From Trichosphaerium sp. ATCC 40318 (taxonomy: Eukaryota > Discosea > Flabellinia > Trichosidae): a DNA stretch of 64,000 nucleotides. The stretch is from assembly GCA_038496445.1 (NCBI GenBank), contig JALMLS010000420.1:620001-684000 (forward strand), in the 5' to 3' direction. Shown here one piece after another: positions 24,246-36,691 of this stretch (the stretch's first letter is position 1; each line of letters starts with the position of its first letter). Below the pieces are notes generated by a model. That model saw only the letters and a program-made list of their open reading frames with translations, was not told where the DNA came from and did not search any database. Both the position numbers and the translations under genes were made by a program.

Positions 24246-24327
24246 TCGCTACCTCCAAGAAATGAAAAGTCAATAACAGTGTTCCGATTAAATATTGCAA
24301 AAAGGACAAGCAATTCTTACGAAGACA

Positions 24328-27000
24328 ATGTCCAACGTGAGCGAAGACGCTGAGGTACTAGCTTACAACGCTCTTACTTCTCCTCTAACGCTTGATAGGC
24401 TCTAGCTCCTCCAAAACGTCAAAAAATAAATGAAACAGATACAAATATACCTACAGAAGAGCTACTATCGTTTATAACGCATGCACGCATTTTCTTGGAG
24501 TCAAATAAGCGTTTCGTTGATTATGAGGTACCTGTCACGTTTCTTTGTGCTTTTGTAATTAAACTAAATTCATAGTCGGAAATAAGCGAGTTTGGTGATT
24601 GTGTCGGTTGGTTTAAAAAAATACAACAAACCTTACCGGCTTTGGAGCAGACACTTCAATTGCGTGTACGCATAACCATAAAACAAAGCCGGCATACTGT
24701 TTCAAACCACGTGGTTTTCACTGAAATCTAACTCTGCGTACAGATTATTAAAGAGTGTGGGTCAAAGCAAAACTATTTCGACGCAATTCCACTGGAAGTT
24801 CTTGCAATGATATTTGAGTATTTGACAAAATCTCAAACAAGGTTATTGGGTCACGTGTGTAGGTATTGGAAGGATGCATTACGATTGGTGTTTGGCCGAA
24901 TATTAGAATTTGACAAGTACGTTTACTAGTGCCAGCTGTGTTGCTCGAAAATGATTAATAAAATAGGTGTTGGGTAACTGATATGATGCTAATCGGTAAA
25001 GTCAAAAGGAGAGCTGATAGGCTGCAGACGCTTATGTATGTCTCAAAAAGGGTTCAACTTGTTCTTTACTATAATTGCACCTTGTTGTTAAAGCTGACTT
25101 AATGGTTTACCTCTAGTATTAATGAATGTGGATGGTTGGAGCCAGATTCAATTGTTAAGGCCATCAGTGAATGCAGTCAGCTTACCGAGTTGAACTTGAG
25201 TGGTGTTGATGCCAGAACATGGACGATTGGAAAAGTAGTTGATTTGTTCAAAGCGATTTCAAAACAAACGTCTCTCACTACCCTTGGGTGAGTTCCTTGT
25301 CAACTGTTAGTATCAGGGTATTATACCTTTCTAATACATTCACAAATCCTAGACTGCCCTCACGTAACAGAAAGGTTGCCTCAAAGCACTTTTCACTGTT
25401 AAAGTTACCTTTGTTGACAACACTTGAAGTCTTTGACTTTAATTTTGGGAATGTTTTTTCTAAAGTGCATTCATGCTTTCCAAGCCTTAAACATTTATCA
25501 GTAAATTCTGAATCATGTAGAAAGATAGACTATGGAAGTGACATTGTACCACTTAACTTGGAAGTACGTTCATACTTTCTATTTGGTTGTTTATTTATTG
25601 GCAGAGCTTCTGGTGTACTGGCACTTTAGCACCTGAGTGGAAGTGGAACACAATAATAAACGAGCAACTATGCACAAAATTATCAATATCAAATACAAAT
25701 GTTACTAAACTTGGAGACTTACCATGCCTCAGAGAGTTATTTGTTTACTATGATGATCTTGGTAGTACAAATGATTTTGATGCCAAAGTGTTAAGAAAGT
25801 TTCCTCATCTCATTCGCTTTAAGCTACATTCACGTACTTGTTGAAAATCACTATAATTCTATAAACATTGTCAAGCTTACATCATGATTTTTTTAGAGGA
25901 GGTTAATATAGATAAAGGCTCAGGTGTGGCTTTACCTAGCCTCTTTTTTACAATGTTCTCATTTGTGCTAATGCTTGGCTAGGACCTCTATGTTTGAATC
26001 TTGAAGCTTTGACACTTCGCATTAGGGGTAATCCGGTATCTCTTTTAAAACTGTAAGCCGAAGCACTTTCAGATAATGATTTGACAGCTACTACAGGCTT
26101 CCAAGTAGTTTGAAAGAAATAAATATTGAGTATTCAATACTTGAAATTGTAGATGACGAATCGAGGGAGTGCAATCGTCTTTTACAAGACAGATTTCAAA
26201 ACTTAAGGAAACTCAGGGTATTATATTGAGATTTTTATAGAGCTAACATATGACCTTTAGATTGTTGGATTGTTTGATTATCAACTTATTCCAAACAAAT
26301 ATCATGTGGCATTTCAAGGCTTATATGAACTTGACATAAACGCTTACACTGTTTCTTCAGAGTATTTACCCACGATTGCTGGTATGTAAAGAGTACTTTA
26401 TTGTTTTCTTAACCCATGAATTAGAGAATTGTAATTTGATCAACTTGAAGCTACACCTTTACAAAGATGGTGATGCTGTTAGAAATTTAGTGGTTTCAAT
26501 GACATCACTAAAAAAGCTTAACCTCAGATCATGCGCTTGTTCTCCATTTACAATGCCACACCCCTCAAAAAAGTTAGTCAAGTCCAACAAGTATTGGTCA
26601 GCTATTAATTTTATATTTAGTTTTCATACATTGATTGAACATGGATCAACTGTGAATGGTTTGATATGTACATAACATAATATTTCTCATTTTTTTCTAA
26701 TTTATCACTTGTAGTTCCAACAATTTCTTGCCTTGATGTCCACTTTTTATTGAAGGGTAGTCTAGATTTTATGATTGGATTTATTGAGAAATCTCCTTTA
26801 TTAGAAACTATTTACATACATGGATCAGCCCATGAATCGTACTTGGAACAATTGAAAATGTTAGTGTTTTATAACCTTTTTAACTCAATGCTGACTTTGG
26901 TATGTTGTGTAGGTACCTCAAAGTTACCAAAAGGAAGTTTAAATGTTATACAGATAGATGGCGTACTGCAGTTTGTGCTATACAGCCACAATTGGTTTAA
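24328..27000 (+). CDS. F-box / leucine-rich-repeat protein, paralogue A
   Basis: Multi-exon gene starting MSNVSEDAEALAPPKRQ (exon 1 ends 24353; the next exons carry EELLSFITHARIFLES and ISEFGDCVGWFKKIQQT). A canonical F-box follows at about 24.79-24.92 kb: FDAIPLEVLAMIFEYLT, then LGHVCRYWKDALRL. Later exons encode irregular LRRs: ECSQLTELNLSGVDA, QTSLTTLG, LPLLTTLEVFDFNFG, FPSLKHLSVNS, and near the 3' end NLINLKLHLYKDG and MTSLKKLNLRSCAC. The last exon ends VCAIQPQLV at 26998-27000. Predicted role: Skp1-binding F-box receptor of an SCF ubiquitin ligase, with the LRRs choosing substrate. Most exon boundaries in the 25.5-26.4 kb part are uncertain. First member of a tandem array of three. Confidence 0.7.
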
Positions 27001-27394
27001 AAACAGAAGAAAGTCATTGTTCTATTACAATCAGTTAAGCCTTTGACATCAATATGTAGCCAAAGTGAGGCAGTATTTGCAACCACTCAATCACGTAACA
27101 TATATTGAGACGATTGATACTGTACCACCAATACCACACTCTGTACCTGCCTCCTACTTGTCAATAAAACAGTAGCAAAGGCGGAGAGCAGTTCCTGCCC
27201 TTGATTGTCACATTAAACTAAAGGCTACTAACATCTGTTCAAGCCGTAACACTATATCAGCTGTCATAAACTTACTTTGCACTATTGCAAGGTATCAAGA
27301 TCAAGGGCTAATCGTAGCTACTGCTGTTGAACACGTGTTTTAAGTGAGTATGTTGGTAAGGCGTTGTTGAAGTAAAAGCAATTATTACGAAGAC

Positions 27395-30050
27395 AATGGC
27401 CAATGAGAGCGAACGCTGTGAGGTATAGGATACTTGTCTTACGCTCCTAACGCTTGATAGACTCTAGCGCCTCCAAAACGACAGAAAATACACAAAACAG
27501 ATACAAATATACCTACAGAAGAGCTACTATCGTTTATAACGCATGCACACAGTTTTTTGGAGGCAAACGAGCGTTTCGTTGATTATGAGGTACCTGTCAC
27601 GTTTCTTTGTGCTTTTGTAATTAAACTAAATTCATAGTCGGAAATAAGCGAGTTTGGTGATTGTGTCGGTTGGTTTAGAAAAATACAACAAACCTTACCC
27701 GCTCTGGAACAGAAACTTCAATTGCGTGTACGTCACATAAATAAAAACTTCATTACGCACATTGTACAATTTTTTTTAGTGCACGTGTTTTTGCAAAAAA
27801 ATATAACCAGCTTGAGACATTCCTGTTGTTAACGTTTGGTAGATCGTTAAAGAGTGCGGGTCAAAGCAGAACTATTTTGATGGAATACCATTGGAAATTC
27901 TTGCAATGATATTTGAGTATTTGACGAAATCTCAAAGAAGGTTATTGGGTCACGTGTGTAGGTATTGGAAGGATGCATTACGATTGGTGTTTGGCAGGAT
28001 ATTGGAATTTGACAAGTACGTTTCAATCTGTGCCTTATATTGATTAACCATAACAGTTGTTGGTTAACAGATATGATGCTAATCGGTAAAGTCAAGAGGC
28101 GAGCTGATAAGCTACGGACACTCAGGTATGTCAACAGTTTTAATACTGTTTAGTTAAAACTGACTTGAATGGTTTAATTCTAGTATTAATGGCTGTGGAT
28201 GGTTGGAACCAGATTCAATTGTTAAGGCCATCAGTGAATGCAATCAGCTTACCGAGTTGAACTTGAGTGGTGTTGATGCTAGAACATGGAAGATTGAAAA
28301 AGTAGTTGATTTATTCAAAGCGATTTCAAAACAAACGTCTCTCACTACCCTTGGGTGAGTTCCTCGTCAACTTTTAGTATCAGGGTATTATACCTTTCTA
28401 ATACATTCACAAATCCTAGACTACCTTCACGTAATAGAAAGGTGTCCCCAATATATTTTTCACTGATGAAGTTACCTTTGTTGACAACACTTGAAGTCTT
28501 TGACTTTAATTTTGGGAATGTTTTTTCTAAAGTGCATTCATGCTTTCCAAGCCTTAAACATTTATTTGTAAATTCTGAATCATGTAGAAAGATAGAATAT
28601 GGAAGTGACATTGTACCACTTAACTTGGAAGTACGTTCATACTTTCTATTTGGTTGTTGCAACTTGTCTAAAGTATTTTAGAGCTTCTGGTGTACTGACA
28701 AGTTAGAAGCTACATGGAAGTGGAACACAATAATAAATGAGAAACTATGCACAAAGTTATCAATATCAATTGCAAATGTTACCAAACTTGGAGACTTACC
28801 ATGCCTCAGAGAATTATTCGTTTATAATCTTCGCAGAGGAACTAATTTTGATATCAAAATATTAAGAAAGTTTCCTCATCTCACTCGCTTGAGGATATAT
28901 TCACCACGTACTTTTTAGAAAACTTCACCAGTCATAAAATAAACAGTAATCTTACATTGACTATTGTCTTAGAGGTGCTAAATAAAGATAAAAGCTCAGG
29001 TGCAGCATGTGTTAATTATACTTTGTCATAAAAGCTATTTCATTTGTTAATGCTTGGTAGTTCCTCTTTGTTTGAATCTTGAAGCTTTGACACTTTGTAT
29101 TGATGTTAATACAGTATCTCTTTTAAAACTGTAAGCCGAAGCACTTTCAGATAATGATTTGACAGCTATTACAGGCTTCCAAGTAGTTTGAAAGAATTAG
29201 ATATTCAGCATATACATGAGGAATCAGAGGAGTGTGACCGTGTTTTACAAGACAGATTTCAAAGCTTAAGAAAACTTAGGGTGCCATATTGGATTTTTAC
29301 AGACCTATTGCGCTAGATTAGTGGACCATGGAACTATACTCAGGTGCCAAACAAATATCAAGGATTATGTGATCTCAACATAAGCGCTTGTACTGTTTCT
29401 TCAAAGTATTTACCCACAATTGCTGGTATGTAAAGAGTACTTTATTGTTTTCTTAACCCATGAATTAGAGAATTGTAATTTGATCAACTTGACGCTACAC
29501 TTTTACAAAGATGGTGATGCTGTTAGAAATTTAGTGGTTTCAATGACATCACTAAAAAAGCTTAACCTCAGATCATGCGCTTGTTCTCCATTTACAATGC
29601 CACACCCCTCAAAAAAGTTAGTCAAGTCCAACAAGTATTGATCAGCTATTAATTTTATATTTAGTTTTCATACATTGATCACACATGGATCAACAAAGGC
29701 TGATGTGAATGGTTTGATATGTACATAACATAATATTTTCTCATTTTTTTCTAATTTATCACCTGTAGTTCCAACAATTTCTTGCCTTGGCGTAAACTCT
29801 TCAAAGAGTAGCCTGGATTTTGTAACAGGATTTATTCCAAAATACCCTTTATTAGAAACTATTTACATACGTGGATTAGACCATGAATCGTACTTGGAAC
29901 AATTGAAAATGTTAGTTTTTTTCCATTTTTTTCATTATGTCTTACACACTGATGTGTAGGTATCTCAAAGTTAACAAAAGAAAGTTTAAATGTTTTACAA
30001 ATAGACGGTGTACTGCAGTTTGTACCATACAGCCAAAATCGTTCACCTAA
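27395..30050 (+). CDS. F-box / leucine-rich-repeat protein, paralogue B
   Basis: A close tandem copy of paralogue A, offset by about 3.05 kb, with the same exon order: MANESERCE start, ISEFGDCVGWFRKIQQT, F-box NYFDGIPLEILAMIFEYL with LGHVCRYWKDALRL, then LRR exons and the ending TAVCTIQPKSFT. Several stretches, including introns, are almost identical to A (for example about 29.41-29.64 kb against 26.37-26.60 kb). Other stretches have small deletions and substitutions (28.68-28.91 kb). I saw no unambiguous disabling mutation, but intron boundaries in the middle are not resolved, so partial decay cannot be excluded. Confidence 0.65.
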
Positions 30051-30503
30051 CAATTGCTTCAAAGGCAGCCAATAAATGTTCAACTTGTGTAGGTTTTTTT
30101 TTCAAAGTCATGTATTTCTGGCATTGAAAAGGAAATTTTTGGTGGCATGGGTGATTGCTGCTCGCCATGTAGTTTATAAGCTTTGTAGGTTGTTGTTGTT
30201 GATTTATACGAAGTCAACTGACGTTTACCCAAACGTCTGTAACGGAGTAAAACACGTGTACAGCCATAAAAATGACCGGTAGCTTGGGAAGTCAAAAAAC
30301 CAGAAAATGAGCGATTGATTTAAGTCCCCGAGACAAGCATCCAAAACGGTTGTACCAATCTACACTAACAATCGATCATACAAGACTTGGGCTTGACATT
30401 TGAGTTGAGCAACAGTTGTTGTAATTGTTTGAAGGAAAGAAATCACGTGTTAAGCGAGAAGACGTGGTAATATTGATTGAGGAAGCGATACTGAGTAAAA
30501 ATA

Positions 30504-33325
30504 ATGTCCAATGCAAGCGAAAACGCTGATGTACCATAGCTAATAACTCTCTTACGCCTCCTCTAACGCTTGATAGACTCTAGCTCCTCCAAAACGTCAA
30601 AAAATAAATGAAACAGATAAAAACATACCAACAGAAGAGCTACTATCGTTTGTAACGCGAATGAACAGTTTCTTGGAGTCGAATAAGCGTTTCATTAATG
30701 CCAAGGTACCCGTGTCATTCTACACTTAAATGTATTAACTTGTAACCAACAGCCGGATATAAGCGATTATGGCGATTGTGCAAAGTATGTCAGTTGGTTT
30801 AGGAAAATACAGCAAACATTACCGGATCTAGAACAGGACCTTCAATTACGTGTACGTTTGAATAACTTTTTTTTATCAAGAAGTAGTCACGTGTGTTTTG
30901 CCAAAAACCGTACTAAAAACTGTAATGAGAGTTTGTGTTTCTGCTGACAAACGTATTATAGTACTTTGTTATTTGTTGCTGTTGCCAATAGCGGCACGTG
31001 TACCGCAACCAGTTTTGTGAACCTTTTCTGTTTGTCTAGTTGTTCTTTAAAACCTTTCGTTCAGATTGTTACAGAAGACAAGTTAAAGAAGAACTGTTTT
31101 GATGACATACCATTGGAAGTCCTGGCAACGATTTTTGAGCACTTGACGAAATCTCAAAGGAAACTATTGGGTCACGTGTGTAGGATTTGGGGAGATACTT
31201 TACGATTGGCATTTGGTAGACAATTAGAATTCGATAAGTACGTCTAACAACTCACCAATTGCTGTGCCTTATACTGATTAACCATAACAGTTGTTGGTTA
31301 ACAGACATGATGCTAATCGGTAAAGTCAAGAGGCGAGCCGATAGGCTACTGACACTCACGTAACCATTATTTGTTCAATACTATTGTTGTTCTTTCTAAT
31401 GTTGAATGTGCCTTAGTATCAACGGATGTGGATGGCTAAGGCCAAGTTCAATTGTTAAGGCTATCAGTGAATGCAATCAGCTCACCGAGTTGAACTTGAA
31501 TGGTGTTGATGCCAGAAAGTGGAAGATTGGTGGGATAGTTGATTTATTCAAAGTGATATCAAAACAAACGTCTCTCACTACCCTTGGGTAAGCATCCATA
31601 TGGGCGTACCACACTTCTCTAACACAATTATAAATCCTAGAATGCCATCACATAACAGAAAGATGGCGTCAAAGCACTTCTCACTGTTGAAGCTGCCTTC
31701 ATTGACAACACTTGATATTGCCAACTTTAATTTCACAAATGCTGTCTCCAAAGTGCCTTTATGCTTTCCAGACCTTAAGCATTTAACATTAAATCCCAAA
31801 TTATGTCAGACGCTTGAATATCTACCCACTGTGATAGAATCACTCAATCTAGAGGTTTGCCTTATTTATTCTTAACATTTGTGACTTTGTTTTCAAGAGT
31901 TTTGTGTGTAATGACTGGGTGAACCTCAAGTGGAAGTGGAATGCAATGATAAATGAACAACATTGTAGAAGACTATCAATATCGATTTTAGACATTGCAA
32001 AATTAGGAGATCTGCCATCACTCAGAGAGTTAACTATTTATCGTGATCGTGACTTTGAGAATTTTTCTCTTGCTGTGTTAGATTTGAAGATTTTAAGACG
32101 CTTTCCAAATCTTACTCACCTAGACATTGATGCACACCGTAATAACAAAAACCTACAATTGGGTGTTCAATGAGCTTACTTTTTCTACTTAGGAATGGTT
32201 AATACTGATGATAACAGCTCAAGTAAGTTGTTTTTTAATAGTTCTGACTTTTTTTAAGTCTCTTGTAGTACCTTTTAGTCTGAATCTTGAATGTTTGACT
32301 GTTAACCTTGGTTGTAATCCACTGCTGTTATTAAAATTGTACATTAGTACCATGAGAAAAGTTGTATTGATAGGTTTTTTTTTGTTAAGGCTTTCGAGTG
32401 GTTTAAAAGAGTTGAATATAGACTATTGTTCCCAAGATGGCGATGCTGAAGCAGATGAGTGTAGTTGCATTATACGACAAAAATTTCAAAGCCTAAGAAA
32501 ACTCAAGGTGTGAAAATTTGAGGTACTATTACCTATACTTAATAGTATATGTAGATTATGAGCCTTTATAGAATACAGAAATATCACGTTAATCTTCAAA
32601 CATTATGTGATCTTGACATATCTCAGAATGCTGTTTCTGCAAATCATTTTCCTGTGATTGCTGGTAAGTACAGTTTATGACTCTTGTTTTACTTTGATTT
32701 TTTAGAACATTGCAATTTGATTAACTTGACACTACGCTGTTATTCTTGTGGCTATTCTGGAATATGTCTTATGAAAAACTTAATAATGTCCATGACATCA
32801 TTACAAAAGCTACATCTACATCACAGCTGTGTAACCTTTAAAGAGCCACACCCTTCAAAAAAGTAAGACACTTTTGTTGAGCTGTATCAACCTTTTTGTA
32901 CTAACACTTGGGGTTTTTATGTAGCTTTAACAAGTTTATCTTACTGGCAAATGTATACGATTACAATGTAGATTCTTTTAATTGTACAAAACTGTTCTTT
33001 TCTTTCTCTTTTTCTTATTCTGGTACTTAAGTTCCAACCGTCTCCTGCCTTGAAATGGATCTTTCTGTATATAAGTTGGATGCCATAACTAGATTTATTG
33101 AAAGATCACCGTTATTGGAAACTATTCATATACATGGAGTACAACAACCAGTGTTGGAGCACTTGAAAAAGTACCTTTGATTTTTTGGTTTTGAAAACAA
33201 CTTACACAGTTTTAAAATACTGACACATTTGTTCAAGGTATTACAAAAAACTGGAAAGAAACACAATATGCTTTTCAGACACGAAAAGCTCAGTTTGTGT
33301 AATCCAACCTAGCACAAAATTATAG
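30504..33325 (+). CDS. F-box / leucine-rich-repeat protein, paralogue C
   Basis: Third member of the tandem array and the most diverged. Starts MSNASENAD. F-box exon: CFDDIPLEVLATIFEHLT with LGHVCRIWGDTLRLAFG. LRR-bearing exons include ECNQLTELNLNGVDA, LPSLTTLDIANFNF, FPDLKHLTLNP, LGDLPSLRELTIYRD, FPNLTHLDIDAHR and SSGLKELNIDYCS. The 3' exon is YYKKLERNTICFSD and the stop is at 33323-33325. The LRR exons here are longer and cleaner than in A and B, so this copy may be closest to the ancestral form. Followed by the convergent copy 3 of the F-box/MORN family 150 bp downstream. Confidence 0.7.
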
Positions 33326-33476
33326 GAAATCCTACCAACGACAGACCGTCGTCACCAAAATCTTAGACAACATTAAGTTCATGGTATACAGTACAATTGA
33401 AATCAATATACTACAATCACAAACTTTATTACTAAGTGTCACATGTTCAGCACTCCAACAATACACTTTTACAGTT

Positions 33477-34169
33477 TCAGTGTTTGTAATCTCCTACTAG
33501 TTTATCATTTACAAAACAGCATTTCTCTAACAAATAGCCATTGCTATGCCACCTTTTATACTCTCCATCGTACTTACCATTGAGATAAAAACAATGCTCA
33601 CTTAAGAGCCCATTTATATACCACCTCTTACTCTCACCATTACGTTTACCATCAATTAACATATCATGAGTCTCCAATTGCCCATTTTCGTACCAAGCCA
33701 TGTACTCTCCGTTTTGCACTCCTTTGATGTAATGACTTTTTCCCATCAATAAACCATTACTATGATATCTCTTGAACTCTCCTTCTAATCTACCCTCAAC
33801 ATAAACACATGATTTCTCCAATGTGCCATTGTCATGCCAACATCTATACTCGCCATGTAGCTGTCCACTTTTCCAGTATGCACAACAAATTACAATCCTC
33901 TTTATAGGAAGCCTGGTACATCGATAATATCGAAAATATCGCGATTTACGATGTTTGTGTGTTATAACAAGCTTGTAGCAAATCCATTTGCGATGTTTTC
34001 TCAACTCGCTATCAAACCTTGTCGATGTAGCAGTATGTTTAGATAATAGCGGCCATTTTAAATACACTTCAACGTCTATATCAATGATATCAAGATGTAT
34101 CTCCAGCGGGAGCTGTAAAATATAGGAAAACGGCCCAACAGATGTACCTGTGCTCATGTGCTTTTTCAC
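33477..34169 (-). CDS. F-box-like + MORN-variant repeat protein, copy 3
   Basis: A single open frame of about 230 aa. The N-terminal motif is LPLEIHLDIIDIDVEVYL then KWPLLSKHTATSTRF, nearly the same as copy 1. A basic, non-repeat insertion follows (HKHRKSRYFRYYRC, RLPIKRIVICC). After that come about six MORN-variant units, such as HGEYRCWHDNGTLEKS, EGEFKRYHSNGLLMG and DGEYKRWHSNGYLLEK. The start at 34169 is the first in-frame ATG. Convergent with F-box/LRR paralogue C. Confidence 0.75.
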   Translation of the reverse strand: MKKHMSTGTSVGPFSYILQLPLEIHLDIIDIDVEVYLKWPLLSKHTATSTRFDSELRKHRKWICYKLVITHKHRKSRYFRYYRCTRLPIKRIVICCAYWKSGQLHGEYRCWHDNGTLEKSCVYVEGRLEGEFKRYHSNGLLMGKSHYIKGVQNGEYMAWYENGQLETHDMLIDGKRNGESKRWYINGLLSEHCFYLNGKYDGEYKRWHSNGYLLEKCCFVNDKLVGDYKH

Positions 34170-34741
34170 GTAACTGTTGTTACAGAGTCGGTTTATGAAA
34201 CAATTTGACCAACTAACATATGTAACTGCGATATTTTTTGACCTAGGATGAATCTGCCAGGTTTTCTATGCTTGTAGAAATACTAGGTATTGACACGTGG
34301 TCAGAAAGTCCATTTTGATTTTGATAGTCGGCTCTTTGGGCGATTTTACACCTTCGAAGCATCAAGTAGTTTTCAATTTAAAGCCACGAAACTGACTCAG
34401 TGCTGCTCGCCAAACGTATTTGCGTTATTTATATGAACGTAGACTGAATACTAAGTTACTTTGTTTAGAACACATGTCGCACTTAATATATTAAGGTGCC
34501 AAATGCATATTAAGTAGTTCACACCTGGTTCACAGCCTTCAGTTTACCTTTCTTTTGTAAAATTATAGTACGCCAAAGTTGCACCCGCGCCAAACTAATA
34601 TTAATAATGACAATGTTTGTTTATAACCTGTCAATGTGCTACCTCTTACGCATTACAAAACATGCTAGGCGCTAAAGCAAACACACTAGTTATAGCGTTT
34701 TTTTGTCATTCTCAGAGGTACTTATCTAAAAATAGACAAAA
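34170..34741. other. Intergenic / promoter region of the PIAS-type gene
   Basis: About 570 bp between copy 3 (minus) and the SUMO ligase gene (plus), so divergent promoters. No gene seen. It contains an E2F-like motif at 34587-34594, listed separately. Confidence 0.5.
34587..34594 (-). promoter_or_regulatory. Candidate E2F site upstream of the PIAS-type gene
   Basis: The 8-mer GCGCCAAA reads TTTGGCGC on the minus strand, a perfect match to the textbook E2F consensus TTTSSCGC/TTTGGCGC. It lies about 150 bp before the start codon. An 8-base match alone is weak evidence. Confidence 0.3.
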
Positions 34742-36588
34742 ATGGAGCAACCTGTGTTAACGAGATTGGAGCTAGAAAAAGCAATTAACTTTCAGCTTCT
34801 TATTGTACGTAAAACCTAAGCAATATACGAATATAACACTAACGCTCCGTTTACAGACAGTTGTACAAGAATCTTTTCTAAGGGAAGACATAAAAGAATG
34901 CCTACGGTTAGTCCACTCGTACCATTGCCATATTGTTCTGTATCTGACATGTTTAAGCCAAATGAAACAATTACGAGGCTATGCCCAGGCTACAAAGCCT
35001 ATTTTGCGTGATAGATTAGTTAACTTGTTGGACCTGAGAGTAAGCCAATGTGAGAAATCTAGCATCTCAGTTGACGACCTCTATGATATTTGTGTAAAAT
35101 GTGAAAGGATAAGGCACGTGCTACAAACCGTTTTTTATTCTAAACTTTCTAACAGTCATATAGTTTCCTTACAGGGAAAAGGCAGTACAAGTTTTTTGGT
35201 TGTGATAAATATCCCAGACCAGCAGTTCGTGACATCAGTAGAGCTCCTCTCCTATTCAGCTCTGCCACTCAATGTGGTCAGCTTGTTCCTAGAACTGCAC
35301 CTTTAGAGTATTACACTCCTGCAACTAGAGATGATTACAAATTTATTACGAGTCATGCCTCCCATCCTGATCCACGTGATCCCTTTCATGCCACTAAGTC
35401 AACAATTTTGTGTTGGTTCGTAAGTAGTCAGAGTGGAAAACAGCGCAGGGAATTCATTGTTCCTGAAACCTTTCGAACCAAGCGTTATTTATTGAGATGT
35501 TTCAAGTATGCACCTAGTGCCAACGACATCTACTGTCCATGGCCATTGGACCTAATTATTTTGAACAACTCATTATTGAAGCTTAACCAAGTACGTCTTA
35601 GATCTTTCGCTTTTTTTATCAAATTGTTCACGTGATTTTGTCTATCAATGACTTCGACTTTAAATTTTAATTGTAATACCAAGGGGGAATGCCTAGTACT
35701 TCAGGACCTTCGCGAAGGACGTAATGCTTTTTTTTTTGATGGAACCTTTGAACAGGTACAACGCAAGATTCAAACAAACCAGTCTTTCTTATTGTATTAG
35801 TGGTATGGTGTCGTACAAGAATATGAAGTACCATCTGTACAACATTTTTGTAACAGACTGCATTATTTATCACGCGAGGAATGCGTGCTGAAAGGTAAGC
35901 CTTTTTACAGTCCTTGTGTACAATTTTCTAAGTTTACTATTAGTCCTACTATCGTTTAATAGCACGTGTGATACCAAAGAAGTTATGTGTACGGTATCTT
36001 TGGTTGATACCTTGGGGAAACAGCGTATATCAACTCCTGGTCGTGGCATGCACTGTAACCATGTACAGGTACACTTGTTAGAGAAAGGCTCCAATACTTG
36101 TGAGTTTGTGAAACGAGTGTATTGCTGACATAAGCCGCTAGTGCTTTGATGTTGCTACATGGTTGGAGATGAATAAACGTTCAAACACTTGGCAGTGCCC
36201 TATTTGCTCGACACCTTTATGGTTATATCAGGTGGTAGTCGATTCTTACTTTGCTGCAATATTACATGATGTTTCTGGTAATGAAGCTATAATAAGAGCA
36301 GACGGCAGCTATGAGAGCGCTACTGCCATCCAAACACAGTTTAACCTCAATGCCTCTTGTCAATGAAGGCAGCTTAAACAGTGAGGTGCTTTGGTAACCT
36401 TTTTGTTATGTATTGGCATTTGAGTATTGTACTTGTGTTAGAGAAGTATGATACACCCATACTAAAAGTTGACACGAATTCATACCAAGGCTAGTGAGAG
36501 ATGCTTATTTGATATCCCTTTTAATAAATCAACTATCCTCCAATCTTCCATGCTCTGGCATCAACACCGCTCAATTTCAACTTGGTGA
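34742..36588 (+). CDS. PIAS/Siz-type SUMO E3 ligase (SAP, PINIT, SP-RING)
   Basis: Exon 1 is 34742-34804 (MEQPVLTRLELEKAINFQ). A SAP-like helix pair follows (QMKQLRGYAQATKPILRDRL). A PINIT-like domain lies in the 35.2-35.6 kb exons, with YKFFGCDKYPRPAVRD and YLLRCFKYAPSANDIYCPW. The decisive part is the SP-RING/MIZ finger: CTVSLVDTLGKQRISTPGR, then GMHCNHVQ spliced to CFDVATWLEMN and TWQCPICSTPLW. The C-x-H ... C ... C-x-x-C zinc ligands of Siz/PIAS proteins are present. It promotes SUMO transfer from Ubc9, usually in the nucleus. The C-terminus is unresolved: one splicing ends at 36588, a read-through ends at 36366, and another open frame runs to 36691. Confidence 0.8.
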
Positions 36589-36691
36589 GCTGATTGCATT
36601 TGCTGATGTATCTTACGCTCTCAATCCTCGAAGTATTACTAATGTTTACCTACCAAGCTCCTCCATAGTAGACTATGCCGAATTACTATAA

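Larger units (their letters stand above)
24328..30050 (+). repeat. Tandem gene duplication (F-box/LRR A and B), about 3.05-kb unit
   Basis: The two units match from the 5' flank (a block ending TTACGAAGACAATG just before each start) through introns to the last exon. Unit offsets drift from 3067 at the start codon to about 3044 near the 3' exons and 3050 at the stop, so a few small indels have accumulated. Paralogue C (30.5 kb) keeps the same exon order at lower identity. Confidence 0.8.
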
